Origin: a bacterium
GTDB lineage: Bacteria; Chloroflexota; Anaerolineae; Caldilineales; Caldilineaceae
DNA: 64,000 nucleotides
NCBI GenBank assembly: GCA_016124945.1
Contig: WGMT01000033.1
Span: 1 to 64,000, forward strand
Direction: 5' to 3'
The notes below the pieces were generated by a model. It had not been told where the DNA came from. It did not search any database and saw nothing but the letters and a program-made list of their open reading frames with translations. Within the stretch, counting starts at the first letter, position 1; each line of letters starts with the position of its first letter. Made by a program: the position numbers and the translations under genes. Positions 16,601 to 26,400 of this stretch are shown piece by piece.

Positions 16601-18383
16601 GCAAGGCGTCAATATCTTCGGGGGCCATTACCACTGCCGGGGCGACGTTGTCGAGGAAGGGGCCTGCTATCTTCTCGAAATCGTCATCGCCGGTGTCGAT
16701 CAACATCACCGTCTCGCGCTGGGCGTTGGCGAGAATGGTCACCCCGGCACGGATCGAACAGGTTTGTCCGCGTGAGCCGGGGCTCTTCTTCTTGCCGATG
16801 TTGGGGATCGCGATTTCCCCGTCGGCGGTGATCTCAAAGCCACCGCCGACTGGCACAAGTCTGCCGCTCAGGCTCATCTCGAAGCCGCTGCTGGTGGTGA
16901 TGGTGGGCAGGTTGATGCGTCCTGAACCGAAGCGGACGCCGCCGCTGTCGATCAAGGTCGGCACCGAGAGCAGCGCCGACAGACCGCCAAATTCCCTGGG
17001 CATCTGCAAGAACGGACGGGTAATGTGCAGGTGGGCGCGCTCTCGGTTGTAGGCAATGACGACGTTACGAGCGAGCAGCGTCACCCCGGCCACATTGATG
17101 GTGAAATCGGGGATCGAACTGGTGCGAAATTGATTGCGAGAATTCACATCGCCGCGGAAGCTCAAATTGCTGACCGTGCTGCCGTTGCTGCGGATCGAGA
17201 TGCGCCCGTTCACCGTGCAGCTATTGCTGGTTTTGTTGGTGATGGAGACGTTGCTGATGCTGATCAACACCTGCCTGCTGCCACTCAACCGATTGTTCAA
17301 CAGCGTGATCGAGTCACCCGAACAGAAGGAGAGCGTATTGGGCGGCGGCGCATCGGGCGGCGAGGGCAGGTTATTGAGATTGACACGTAGGATCTGCTCA
17401 ATACTTGCGCCCTGGTTATCGGTGCTGCTCACGCGGATGCTGTAGGTTGGTTTGTCCTCAAAATCGAGCAGGGTATCGGTCTTTAGCGTTGTGCCCTCAA
17501 TGCGGAAAGAGTCGTTGTCGTCGCTGCCCGATCCTTCCACCAGGGCGTAGGTGTGGCTGTCACCTGTGTTGGGATCGTCTGAACTTAACGTACCCACGGT
17601 GGCGCCTGCGGCCTGATTCTCGTCGATGCGGCTGTTGCTCAGGCGGATAGCTGTGGGCGGATCATTGGCGTCCGTAACGGTGACAACAATGTCTTTGGCA
17701 AAGTCGACGCCGGCCCGATCCCGCACATTGACGCGAATGGTGAGGCTGGACTTTTCCTCGAAATCGACAGCCGCCGCCAGGAAGAGTTGTGCGCCGACAA
17801 TTGCGAAGTATGCGTTGTCGTTGTCCTCGCCGGTGAGGCTGAAGACAAAGAAGTTTGGATTCTCGCCATCGGGATCAACCGCCGTCAAGTCGGCCACCAG
17901 CGCATCTACCGCCGTTGCCTCGCTGATGCTGGTCACACTCAAGAGGATGTTGGTGGGGGCATCGTTCACTGCTTCGATTTCGACGTCGACGGTGGTCTGG
18001 CGCGTGTTGCCCACATCGCCGTTGTGCGCACTGTAGAAAAAGGTGGCGACGCCGTGAAAATTCGGCGCGGGCGTGTAGACGATTTTGTTGTCCACGATCT
18101 GCGCCGTCCCCGAATCGGGCGCGCCCACCGCCACCAGGATCAGCCCACTGTTGTTCGGGTCTACATCGTTTTCGAGCACATCAATGGTGATGGGCGTGTC
18201 CTCCAGTGTGGTGGCGCTGTCGGGTGTTAACTGCGGCGGCGACTGCTGCACCGGCGCGTGGTCGATGACGGCATGGGCGGCGCCTACCGGCCACATCAGC
18301 GCGCACAGGCAGAGCAACAGCAGAGACCGGCGCCACAATCGGAGGACGCGAGGTTGAAGGTCGAGAGAGGTGTGTGCTTCCAT
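13641..18383 (-). CDS. Giant secreted cadherin-repeat / DUF4397 surface protein with C-terminal YLP motif
   Basis: A 1580-aa exported protein. A signal peptide (LLLLCLCALMWPVGAAHA) is followed by a Big/cadherin-like domain (TPITIDVLENDVDPNN, DAPTNI) and two cadherin repeats with DANDPPT linkers. A long beta-rich region rich in G, T and V comes next (about 390-860), then DUF4397-like repeats (VDLRIDGVTVYFDMDF, KVRFFNGAAAGLTLFADG), fibronectin-III-like segments and a last beta domain ending in STIYLPAVQR. The start at 18383 (MEAHTSLDLQ) is used because the upstream extension to 18560 is not signal-like and covers the terminator of the next gene. Probably cell-surface or matrix; ligand unknown. 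Cadherin linkers suggest Ca2+ binding. Confidence 0.85.
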   Translation of the reverse strand: MEAHTSLDLQPRVLRLWRRSLLLLCLCALMWPVGAAHAVIDHAPVQQSPPQLTPDSATTLEDTPITIDVLENDVDPNNSGLILVAVGAPDSGTAQIVDNKIVYTPAPNFHGVATFFYSAHNGDVGNTRQTTVDVEIEAVNDAPTNILLSVTSISEATAVDALVADLTAVDPDGENPNFFVFSLTGEDNDNAYFAIVGAQLFLAAAVDFEEKSSLTIRVNVRDRAGVDFAKDIVVTVTDANDPPTAIRLSNSRIDENQAAGATVGTLSSDDPNTGDSHTYALVEGSGSDDNDSFRIEGTTLKTDTLLDFEDKPTYSIRVSSTDNQGASIEQILRVNLNNLPSPPDAPPPNTLSFCSGDSITLLNNRLSGSRQVLISISNVSITNKTSNSCTVNGRISIRSNGSTVSNLSFRGDVNSRNQFRTSSIPDFTINVAGVTLLARNVVIAYNRERAHLHITRPFLQMPREFGGLSALLSVPTLIDSGGVRFGSGRINLPTITTSSGFEMSLSGRLVPVGGGFEITADGEIAIPNIGKKKSPGSRGQTCSIRAGVTILANAQRETVMLIDTGDDDFEKIAGPFLDNVAPAVVMAPEDIDALRLSKVRAGASCSPGLPIGSTGLFLTGIRGEITLIPGRERVDVVVSIEAGKSLPVIGPVVAMEGSMGFQPRPFELDLGVALSVLSVDVARANAAITTRSFRTSVRFQALFYNGSVSITAFTRNGRSTFTGSGRLAIEIKKGSIVESKCTRFIFRICSPAIPPFSVGPLASFGADVGEFTNGRFGFKGSVRVLFFGTHGFFVDDRGRLTFRNVNRFNLVSGPRVAEARAAWAMARANGETVDAAANNEFIFLENVDGSGQDGVIIRSPLHKPAVDPAQIQAADAITQVNLIRHGDVIFNLTASAPLTFTLITPQAKEVTPTNFADSQTLNYTIEYTQSVSYQRLDDQAADIDADPTDETSAQLLFTPLASAGWLNNVDLRIDGVTVYFDMDFLDATRWLKPFPLAPGSHTVELVTHGTNNVVRSATINVNSNTHYSLISVGGPAADFVTVTDNKDAPATLGKAKVRFFNGAAAGLTLFADGAPIFNNVGYKTASDYVLIDPGVKNIELRDGLYSSVVMASRPFTVTDGGVYTFLGTDYTANGDSVALIQRQDARHIATYLTYYSVDQAQMGEEWQMKLVGDTDNIDYELAVWGPDSAPILGSVAVDASNLAATQVNWQLTSDTSPTRVSIYANPGEISTSVVVTEANGVVITETVPVFEGLLVAEFEITEPAELGGQLVNKVVDLSKLPSGTYHIWVRADDGFNTPVSVYAATPSQLAARGTQSVYGINAIWIGRNDFTPLAQYADATPIVIDHVDNFPINWTATISHTFDAATRSLYVEWRINSHPDADNYRLLFGRTPLSPTEVITVGNSIAEIGPDGEATGVEVGFVTLENILPDVPYYLSIEAVDTSRDRSVRSQEEMFTVASTPFVLTSAQPTVNVIAGNTVTVPVTLNTEQALFFPNVWLSTDLGDAAAGITAGFAGDLDGFNELNANLLTRQFEINVDAGVPSGTYPLVITGYNGEAKEILTLQLVVEGLPSTIYLPAVQR

Positions 18384-18517
18384 TTGGGTAAAGAACCTTT
18401 TCGTTGAACGGTGAAGAGATGGATAACGACGCCAGGGAACGGCCTGATGATAGCAGGCAAGCGTAGCGATAACGTAGCGATGTTGAATCGTTACCTCTCT
18501 GTAACTGTACAGATCCT

Positions 18518-18568
18518 GTAGGGGTATGCGTGGGGTGGACGCCGCGTCCTCCCCACGCATACCCCTAC
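18518..18568 (-). terminator. Hairpin terminator of the serine-protease gene
   Basis: A perfect 18-bp stem (18518-18535 with 18551-18568) and a 15-base loop begin 4 bases after the minus-strand stop codon at 18573. GC-rich, without a strong T tract. Confidence 0.65.
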
Positions 18569-18572
18569 GGCA

Positions 18573-21500
18573 CTACCGCTGCACCGACGGCAGATAGAGC
18601 AACTGTTGCACCGTCATCGCAGTGGACGGTACGGTAACCGCCTCTTCGTTGGTGACAGCCACGTTGATCGGCGGCACGTTGACCGCTTCCTGCCCCGGCG
18701 GCAAGGAGACCGTGAGCACATACTGCCCAACGGGGACGTTGGTGAAGGTGTAGACGCCGTTGGCGTCGGTGACGACGCTGCGCACGAAGTCATCGGCGCT
18801 GCGCGTGGCGTCGTTGGCGGTGACCTCGGCGCCGGCAATGCTCGGCTCGCCTTCGTCTTGCACACGGTTGCCGTTGAGATCGTTGAAAAGTGATCCTGTC
18901 ACCGTTGCGCCGCCGCCAGGATTGGTTGTGGGTGTTGGTGTTGGTGGCATGGGTGTGTTCGTTGGCACGGGCGTAGCGGTCGACGTTTCGGTCGGCGTCG
19001 GTGTAACCGTTGATGTGTGGGTCGGAACCGGCGTAACCGTCGGCGTTTGGGACGGCGTGGCTGTCGGCGTCGATGTCATGGTGGGCGTGGGTGTCGGCGT
19101 CGGCTGGTTCTCATAGCCGCCCAGGTCGATGGCCGCACCGACTACGCGCGGGTTGCCGTCCAGGTCGGTGGCGACGCTGTTGGCGCTGCTGTCCCCTGCG
19201 TTCAGCGCCGGGGAGTCGTTCCGTAGTCTCAGATTTCCCCCAAGGGTCGGTGCGTTGGCCGGATCATCGGGGAAGACAAAGCGTGGATTGTTTCCCGCCA
19301 GTGTGCCGTCCAGATTTCCCGTGCCGGACGGGTTCTGCCCTTGTACCAGGCTATGCTCAATCACTGGTTTACCAACGACCCCAGGTAGCGTCGTATGGAA
19401 GATGGAGGCGCCGGCAGTGCCCGTGCCGCTACTGTCCTGGTTGCCCCAGACGATAGTGTTGCGGATGATCGGTTCGCTGTGATCCGAGTTGTACATCCCG
19501 CCGCCAGACGTGCCTGCCCGGTTGCCCGTGATCGTCGCATTGATTAGGATTAAGTCGAAATTTATTGCTTGGTTGAACAGACCACCGCCGTTTCCACCTG
19601 CGACATTGCTGCTAAAGAGCACGTTGGTCAAACTGGGGCCTACGAGGTCGATGTACATGCCGCCGCCGTGTAGCGTGGCTTCATTTCCCAAGAAGCGAGC
19701 ATTCGTTATGCTTGCCAGCGAGCTGAAACTGAACATGCCGCCGCCCAAATTCGCCTTGTTTCTCTGAAAGAGCACACTTTCCAGCGCAGGGATAGCAGCC
19801 AATGGGCTGTACACGCCGCCGCCATTCGTTCCGGCCACGTTGTCGCTGAAGAGGACGTTGGTCAATTTGGCTCGGTTCGCTCCATACATGCCGCCGCCGC
19901 TTTCAGTGGACTCATTTCCCCAGAACTGAACATCGGTCAAGCTGACGTCGCCCGATAGGCTAAACATGCCGCCGCCGTTCTTCGCCTTATTCACGACGAA
20001 GAACACATCCTGCAGGACTGGGGAGCTGGCCAGCGTATACATGCCGCCACCAGAACTTGTAGCGTGGTTGCCGGTGAAGGTGACATTCTCCAAACTGGGG
20101 TTACTTTTGCCCCCGTCAAGGCCCATTGCGAACATCCCACCGCCCTCATTGGCCCGGTTGCCGCTGAAGCGAACGTTGCGGATGACGGGGCTACACTCGC
20201 TGCCACTGCCGGAACCCTTGCAATGGAGGCCACCCCCGCCCATCTGTGGCCCCCCCTCTTCGCCCAGGGCCTGCCCCCCGGTGATGGTGAAGCCGTCAAT
20301 CACCGTTGTCTGGGTGATGATCTGACCCAGGGTGCCGTCCAGGAAGAGAACGCTTCGTGTGTTCGCCCCTACGATGTCGGCTGCGTCGGTGACCACACCC
20401 CCTGTATTCACCGTGTCATCACCGCCCACGTCACCGCTGAGGATGGTGGGGTTGGCTGTCCAATCACGTTGCTCGCGCGCCGTCTCTGTCCCTGCGAAGC
20501 CGCCGTAGAGAGCCAGGCCGGGCGGGATGTTGAAGGTGTTATCCTGTTCCGTACCGGGAACGTACTTCGCCCCTTTCACCCAAATTTCGCGCAGATCCGG
20601 GCAGGCTCTGGCGTAGGCCAGCGCGATCTGTAAGCTGGTGAAGGCGTTAGCCCAGCTCGATCCGCTGCCGTCCCCGCCGGCATTAGGATCCACACGGCCT
20701 ACGCTGGTCTGGGGGCAGGCGACGGCTTGATTCTCGTAGGCCCCCAGATCCACCAGTGGGGCGGAACCTGTGCCCTTGTCCGCCACCAAGGGGCTGTCTA
20801 CCCGGCGGGGGGTGCCGTCCAGGTCTTTCTCCACAGGAACCGGTGCGTTGTCGCCGGCGTCAATGGCCGGTGAAAGGCCAAGCAGGCGCAGATTGCCCCC
20901 GGCCATGTTGACGAAGAGGGGATCCCCGGCGATATTGCCGCCAACGTCCGACACGGTGCCGGTGCCAAAGTTGACCACGCCGCTGCCATTCAAGCCTCCG
21001 TCTACCAGGCTGTGCGAGATTTCTAGATTGGATGCGCCTACGAGGGCAATCTGGGCCGCTTGACTGTTTGCCGTGTTTCCCCAGAGGATGGCATTGGTCA
21101 GGCGAGGCTTGCTGTCCACGCTGTAGATGCCGCCCCCGGTGTTGGCAACGTTGCCGCCAAAGGTGACGTTGATCAGAATGGGAATGCTGTTGCCGCCCGT
21201 GGCCCAGGTATAGAGTGCGCCGCCCCCGGCGTCCGCGGCGTTGCCCACGAAGGCCACATTGCTGAGGACCGGGCTACCGACGCCGCCATTCTGCCCGTCA
21301 ACGAAGATGGCGCCGCCGTTGTTGGCGCGGTTGGCGCTAAAGAGGACGTTGCGGATGGTGGGGCTGCATTGGCTGCCGCTGCCGTTGCCGTCGCAGAAAA
21401 GCCCGCCGCCCACCGAACTGGGGTAGAAGACGCCCATCGCCTCCCCCGCGGTGACGATGAAGCCGTCTACCACGGTGCTTGGGCCGATGGGCAACCCGTT

Positions 21501-22736
21501 CGTCCCGTCCAAATAGAGGACGTGCCAGGCGTTGAAGCCGCGGATGTCCGCGCGGGATTCGGCGATGTTGTTGCCGTCGGTATTGATATCGTCGCCGCCC
21601 ACATCGCCGCTGAGGACGGTGGGATTGGCCGCCCAATCACGCTGATCTCGGCTGGTTTCCGTCCCTGCGAAGCCGCCGTAGAGCGCCACGCCGGGGTTCA
21701 GCTTGAAGGTCTCTGTCACCGCCGCGCCGGGGACGTGTAAGCCTTCTTTCACCCAGATTTCCATGCCGCTGGTGGCTGTGTCCAGCGCGGTTTGCAGGGT
21801 GCAGGCGTTGGCCCAACTGTCGCACGAGCCGCTGCCCGTGGCGCTGGGCGCGGCGTAGACAGGTCCTAGCGCGTTGCCGGTGACCTGTTGGATCCAATCC
21901 CGGTAGGCGGAGACACGCATGTAAACGTCGGTCCCCGTGCCGCAACTACCCGTGCCATAGCTGACGATGCCGATCTGCCGCCAGGAACCGTCGCCGGCCT
22001 GGGCCATTAGGGGGCCGCCGCTGTCGCCGTTGCAGTTGCCGGTGCCGCTCACCGTGGCCATGCAGATCTTGTTGGCGTCGTTGCAATCGGGATGGGAGTT
22101 GGTGATGGTGTAGGTCAGCTTTTTCAGAATGTTGGAGCCGTCGCCACCATCCGATGTGAGTCCCCATCCGCTGACGGTGGCGTTCTGGCCCACAGTTTCC
22201 AATCCGCTGCCTGCCGGGGATTCGTTCAGGTGCATAATGTCGATGCGCGCGGTGAGGGTGACCGGCGTCTTTAGTTCGATGAGCGCCAGATCATGTGTCC
22301 AGTAGTTGGGCGCGGCAAAGCTGGGATGCAGGATCACCTGCTCGATGTCGCTGCGTGTGAGGAATTGCTCAGGACCTTCCACAGCGGCGGCGTTGTGTTC
22401 GCCCAGGCGCAGATCGATGAAACTGTCGCTGTAGACATCGTTGTCATCGTAGAAACAGTGGGCTGCGGTGAGCACCCACTTGGGGTGGATCAGCGTAGCG
22501 TCGCAATCGCTGCCCATGAAGAACGCACCCGAGAATTTCATAAAGGCGATCCCTGGGAACTCGCCTGCTGTGGCCTGCTCGCCGCCGATGACGCGGGGGG
22601 CGAGATCCGATTCTGCTGTCGGTGTGGGGGTAGGCCGCGGCTGTGCGCCGTCCTGTGCCGAGACGGGTTGGGCGATGGCAAGCGTCAGCCACAGGCCAAA
22701 GACAATCAGGATGGGCGCGAGAAAACGATGCTTCAT
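18573..22736 (-). CDS. Secreted trypsin-fold serine protease with beta-helix, Thr/Pro linker and SdrD-like domain
   Basis: A 1387-aa exported protease. The signal peptide ends near AQPVSA|QDG. A peptidase S1 domain (about 48-325) has the mature N-terminus VIGGEQATAG, catalytic His93 (TAAHC), Asp149 (HDLALIEL) and Ser239 (GDSGGPL). The S1-pocket base, six residues before Ser239, is Gly rather than Asp, so trypsin-like Arg/Lys cleavage is not expected. Two parallel beta-helix regions of polymorphic-outer-membrane type follow (repeats of GGGMY/SGGGM and N..F..N.A), then a 70-residue TPTPT linker, an SdrD-B-like domain (GSLFNDLNGNRVQDEGEPS) and the terminal LLYLPSVQR. A GGAGGAG ribosome site decides the ATG at 22736, which overlaps the stop of the small ORF upstream (ATGA). 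Confidence 0.92.
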   Translation of the reverse strand: MKHRFLAPILIVFGLWLTLAIAQPVSAQDGAQPRPTPTPTAESDLAPRVIGGEQATAGEFPGIAFMKFSGAFFMGSDCDATLIHPKWVLTAAHCFYDDNDVYSDSFIDLRLGEHNAAAVEGPEQFLTRSDIEQVILHPSFAAPNYWTHDLALIELKTPVTLTARIDIMHLNESPAGSGLETVGQNATVSGWGLTSDGGDGSNILKKLTYTITNSHPDCNDANKICMATVSGTGNCNGDSGGPLMAQAGDGSWRQIGIVSYGTGSCGTGTDVYMRVSAYRDWIQQVTGNALGPVYAAPSATGSGSCDSWANACTLQTALDTATSGMEIWVKEGLHVPGAAVTETFKLNPGVALYGGFAGTETSRDQRDWAANPTVLSGDVGGDDINTDGNNIAESRADIRGFNAWHVLYLDGTNGLPIGPSTVVDGFIVTAGEAMGVFYPSSVGGGLFCDGNGSGSQCSPTIRNVLFSANRANNGGAIFVDGQNGGVGSPVLSNVAFVGNAADAGGGALYTWATGGNSIPILINVTFGGNVANTGGGIYSVDSKPRLTNAILWGNTANSQAAQIALVGASNLEISHSLVDGGLNGSGVVNFGTGTVSDVGGNIAGDPLFVNMAGGNLRLLGLSPAIDAGDNAPVPVEKDLDGTPRRVDSPLVADKGTGSAPLVDLGAYENQAVACPQTSVGRVDPNAGGDGSGSSWANAFTSLQIALAYARACPDLREIWVKGAKYVPGTEQDNTFNIPPGLALYGGFAGTETAREQRDWTANPTILSGDVGGDDTVNTGGVVTDAADIVGANTRSVLFLDGTLGQIITQTTVIDGFTITGGQALGEEGGPQMGGGGLHCKGSGSGSECSPVIRNVRFSGNRANEGGGMFAMGLDGGKSNPSLENVTFTGNHATSSGGGMYTLASSPVLQDVFFVVNKAKNGGGMFSLSGDVSLTDVQFWGNESTESGGGMYGANRAKLTNVLFSDNVAGTNGGGVYSPLAAIPALESVLFQRNKANLGGGMFSFSSLASITNARFLGNEATLHGGGMYIDLVGPSLTNVLFSSNVAGGNGGGLFNQAINFDLILINATITGNRAGTSGGGMYNSDHSEPIIRNTIVWGNQDSSGTGTAGASIFHTTLPGVVGKPVIEHSLVQGQNPSGTGNLDGTLAGNNPRFVFPDDPANAPTLGGNLRLRNDSPALNAGDSSANSVATDLDGNPRVVGAAIDLGGYENQPTPTPTPTMTSTPTATPSQTPTVTPVPTHTSTVTPTPTETSTATPVPTNTPMPPTPTPTTNPGGGATVTGSLFNDLNGNRVQDEGEPSIAGAEVTANDATRSADDFVRSVVTDANGVYTFTNVPVGQYVLTVSLPPGQEAVNVPPINVAVTNEEAVTVPSTAMTVQQLLYLPSVQR

Positions 22737-22951
22737 GGTTGCTCCTCCAGGTGGAAATGGGTCGTGGTGCCGGGTTGGGTGATGCGGTTCAAAAAGAGGG
22801 TGAGTTCCTCGACGTTGGCGAAGAGAAGCGTCTGCTCGCCTTGCACGCACTGCACGCGGATACGCCAGGCGGCGGACTCGTCCTCTCGCCAGAGGCGCAC
22901 AAGGAAGGCGTGGTAGTTGTCGGTCATTTCGTTTCTGTTTGGTGTGATCAT
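22733..22951 (-). CDS. Small conserved protein, Y-x3-L-x-RLWR family, coupled to the protease gene
   Basis: A 72-aa protein of unknown function, the second member here of the family at 6740-6934. Shared positions include YHAFLVRLWRED, AAWR, a Cys ten residues on, and an F...VEELTLFL tail. Its stop overlaps the protease start codon (ATGA), so expression is translationally coupled. No signal peptide, so it stays in the cytoplasm while the protease is exported. ATG at 22951 gives an N-terminus as long as the paralogue's; ATG at 22927 is the alternative. Neither has a clear ribosome site. Confidence 0.68.
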   Translation of the reverse strand: MITPNRNEMTDNYHAFLVRLWREDESAAWRIRVQCVQGEQTLLFANVEELTLFLNRITQPGTTTHFHLEEQP

Positions 22952-23003
22952 GTGGATACTTTAGCCGCCGAACGTATCGAGATCGTATCGACAGGGGGGG
23001 GGA

Positions 23004-23336
23004 ATAGAACGCGGATCGGGCGGATCAAGCGGATAAAACTACAAAGTGAATCCAGAAAGAACGATCCACGAAGGCACACGAAGATACACGAAGACAGAGA
23101 AAAGCAAGTAGACAAGGACACGGATTGCTCGGATTCTCAGGAGCCGCAGAGCAAGGCATCAGGTCTGTTCTGTCTTCCGTCCTGATAATCCTGAAATCCG
23201 TGTCCTATCTTCTTCGTGTTTTTTTTGTGTGCCTTTGTGGATCATCATTTCTCTGGATTTGCCTGAGACTCTGAAATCTCCTAAAAATTCGCCCAGATCC
23301 GCTCAATCCGCTCAATCCGCCCAATCCGCGTTCTAT
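23004..23336. repeat. Nested imperfect palindrome of about 333 bp
   Basis: Fills most of the 480-base gap between the small ORF and the regulator. Outer arms 23004-23033 and 23307-23336 (ATAGAACGCGGAT / ATCCGCGTTCTAT) pair, then AATCCAGA...GATCCACGAAGGCACAC with its complement, and then GGACACGGATT (23116-23126) with AATCCGTGTCC (23195-23205). Only the central 70 bases are unpaired. It has no coding potential. Related but shorter hairpins occur at 30527-30635 and, as one arm, near 55540-55570. The remaining gap (23337-23431) should hold the promoter of the regulator. Confidence 0.82.
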
Positions 23337-23431
23337 CACCGCGTTCTGTTATCCCAGATGACAATGACCCCGAACTGTGCCAAAATGGGCAGGCCTGACT
23401 TGTAGACCGCAATCCCCGGAGCACGGCATCG

Positions 23432-26400
23432 ATGTCCAACTTCTATCTGACGCTTTTCGGTACATTTGATCTGAGTGTCGACGGGGAGCCGGCCTCCACC
23501 TTTCGCTCGGACAGGGCCAGGGCGCTGCTGGCTTTCCTCGCCGCCGAGCGTGGACAGGTCCACCGTCGCCAGGCTTTGGCCGATCTGTTCTGGCCTGATC
23601 TGCCTGAGTCGGCGGCGCGGGCCAACCTGCGCAACGTCCTCTCGAATTTGCGTACGATTTTCGACGCGGTGGACCCCCAACCGCTGGTGATCACGCGCCA
23701 CGATGTCGCTTTTCACCCCGCGCCAGGACAGGTAGATCTGCTTGCTTTCGCCGAACTGCTTGCACAAAGCCAAAGCACCACCGTCTTCCAAATGGAAACA
23801 GTGGAAAAGGCCGTCGCCCTCTACGCCGGGGACTTTCTGGCCGGCTTCGTTGTGGACGGCGCGCCTGCCTTTCAGGAGTGGTGTGTGGTGCGCCAGGAAC
23901 GCTGTCATCAGCAGGCGTTGACGGCGCTGCAACAGTTGGCCGCCCATTTTCAGGTCCACGGCAACCCGACGCAGGTGGCCGACGTGGCCCACCGCTTGCT
24001 CGTCCTCGAACCGTGGCACGAAGGTGCGCATCGGCTGCTCATGGCCTCCCTCGCCGCGCGAGGACAGCAGGCCGCAGCGCTGGCGCAGTACGAACGCTGC
24101 TGCGCCGTCCTTGCCGAGGAGTTGGGCGTCGAACCGGACGAAAGCACGCAAGCGCTGGCACGTCGCATTCGCGGCGAAGACAGTGTGACGTCCTCACCGC
24201 CGCGCACGAACTTGTCTGTGGTGAACACCTCCTTCGTCGGGCGCGAGGAACAGGTCAACGCGCTGGCGGCGCGCTGCGCACCCGGCGGCACTCGGCTGGT
24301 GACGCTGTTGGGGTTGGGGGGCGTGGGCAAATCTAGGTTGGCGCAGGCGGTGGGGCAGCGGCTGCTCGAACAGTACCGGGACGGCGTCTGGTGGGTGCCT
24401 CTGGAGGCGATCCACCCCGGCGACGATGTGGAGATCCGCCTGGCGGTGGCGGTGGCGGCGGCGTTGGGCATCCCCCTGCAAGGCAGCGGCAACCCACTGG
24501 AACACCTCTTTGGTCATCTGCGTCGGCGCCGACTCTTGCTCATCCACGATAATTTTGAACAGATCGCGGCATCCGCCGGCTTTCTCCACAGCCTGTTGAC
24601 GGCCGCGCCGCACGTCTCAGTGCTGGTCACCTCGCGGGAACGGCTCAACCTGCCCGGCGAAGAGGTCCACCGGCTGGGTGGACTCGATCCGGCAGCGGCG
24701 GCGGCGCTCTTTGTCAGCCGCGCCGAAGCTGTGAACGTCCACTTTGCGCCCGATGACGCCGAACGTCAGGCCATCGCCAAGATCTGCGCCCGTGTGGAAG
24801 GGCTGCCGTTGGGGATCGAACTGGCGGCGGTGTGGACGGAACATTTCTCCTGCACAGAGATCGCCGATGCCATCGCCGACCGTGACGATCTCCTTGCTCG
24901 CCAGGGTGATCAACCTGTTGCTCGCCATGATAGCTTGCGTGTCGTCTTCGAGCATTCGTGGCGGCTTCTCTCCCACGCCGAACAGTGGACATTGGCGCAG
25001 CTTGCTGTCTTCGAGGGTGAGTTTGGCCGCACCGCATTTCTGACAATTGTCGACGCCGGGTTGAGTGAGCTTTCGGCCCTGTCGGCCAAGTCGTTGGTGC
25101 GGTTGGTGGGGGCAGGGCGATACACGCTGCACGCCGTGGTGCGTAGCTTCGCCGCCCAAAAGCTGGGACAAAGCGCAGCCGAGGCGCAGACTGATCTGCT
25201 GTGCCGCTACCGCACCTACTTTTTGCGGCTCCTGCATATGCACGACATGCCGCTACGGCAACAGGAACTGGCCAACATCCGCGCTGCCTGGGTTCACGCT
25301 GTCGACGTGCGCGACGACGCGCTGCTGGCCGAAGCCTGTGAGGAATTTGCTGAATTGCTGCGATCCTTGGGTCTAGTCGAAAGCGGCATGGCTCTGCTGC
25401 AAAGGGCACGAGCGGGGGCGGACGGTAACCTGGCGGCGGCACTGCTGCTCCAGATCGGCCGTATGGTGCGACAGATACAGGGCGCGCCGGCGGCGTTGGG
25501 CGTGCTGAAAGAGGGGTTGTCTTACGCCACAGACGATGTCTTGCGCTTCGATCTATCGCAGCGCACGGCGAATCTGCTGTTCGAGATAGGGAATTGGCGC
25601 GATGCTGCCGAGGTTCATGCGCAACTGGTTGCAGCAGCGCGCCGTGGCCATGATCCGCTGCTCCTGGCGCGGGCGCAGTACCACCAGGCCATCGATCATG
25701 TGCTGCACTTCGTGGGTGACTATGGCGAGGCGATCAAGCAGATGATCGACGCCCTGACCCTGCTGAACGACGATCCCAAGGCGATCAACCTGCGCTTCGA
25801 GATCCTGCATGGGCTGGTTACGGGCAACGTCCGCTACGGGAATTATGGGCAGGCGCTGGTCTATGCCCAAGAGGCCAAAATACTTGCCCAGACGCACAAC
25901 CGGCGCTTCGAGCAGATTGACGCGGAAATCGACTTGGGGCTGGGCTACGGGTTCGCAGGGCTGTATGCTGAGGCGATTGCCCACGCCGAGACGGGGCTGG
26001 CGCTGGCTGAAGAGGACGGCGATCACGAAGCCAGGGGGCTCTTCTACGCGAACCTATGTCTCTTCCACCGCAACGCGGGCAACCTGGCGCAGTCGTTTTC
26101 GTGTGGGCAAAAGGGACTTGCGTTGTTGCAGGCGCTTGAGATCCGACGGCTGGAGGGGCTGTGTCGTACACGCCTGGGGCATTGCCTGCTGGCGCTAGGA
26201 CGCCATCCCGAGGCCGTGGAGATGTACACTGCCGCCGTCGAGATCTGGCACTTGCTCGACAACCCCAATCGCTATGAAGCAAAGGCCGGGCTGGCGGTGG
26301 CGTTGACGGCGCTGGGCGAGACTCAGCAATCAGCGGTGTTGGCGGCTGAGGTGTTGTCTTTTGCGGCAATGGAGACGCTGCAACGCGTTGTGGAACCGGT

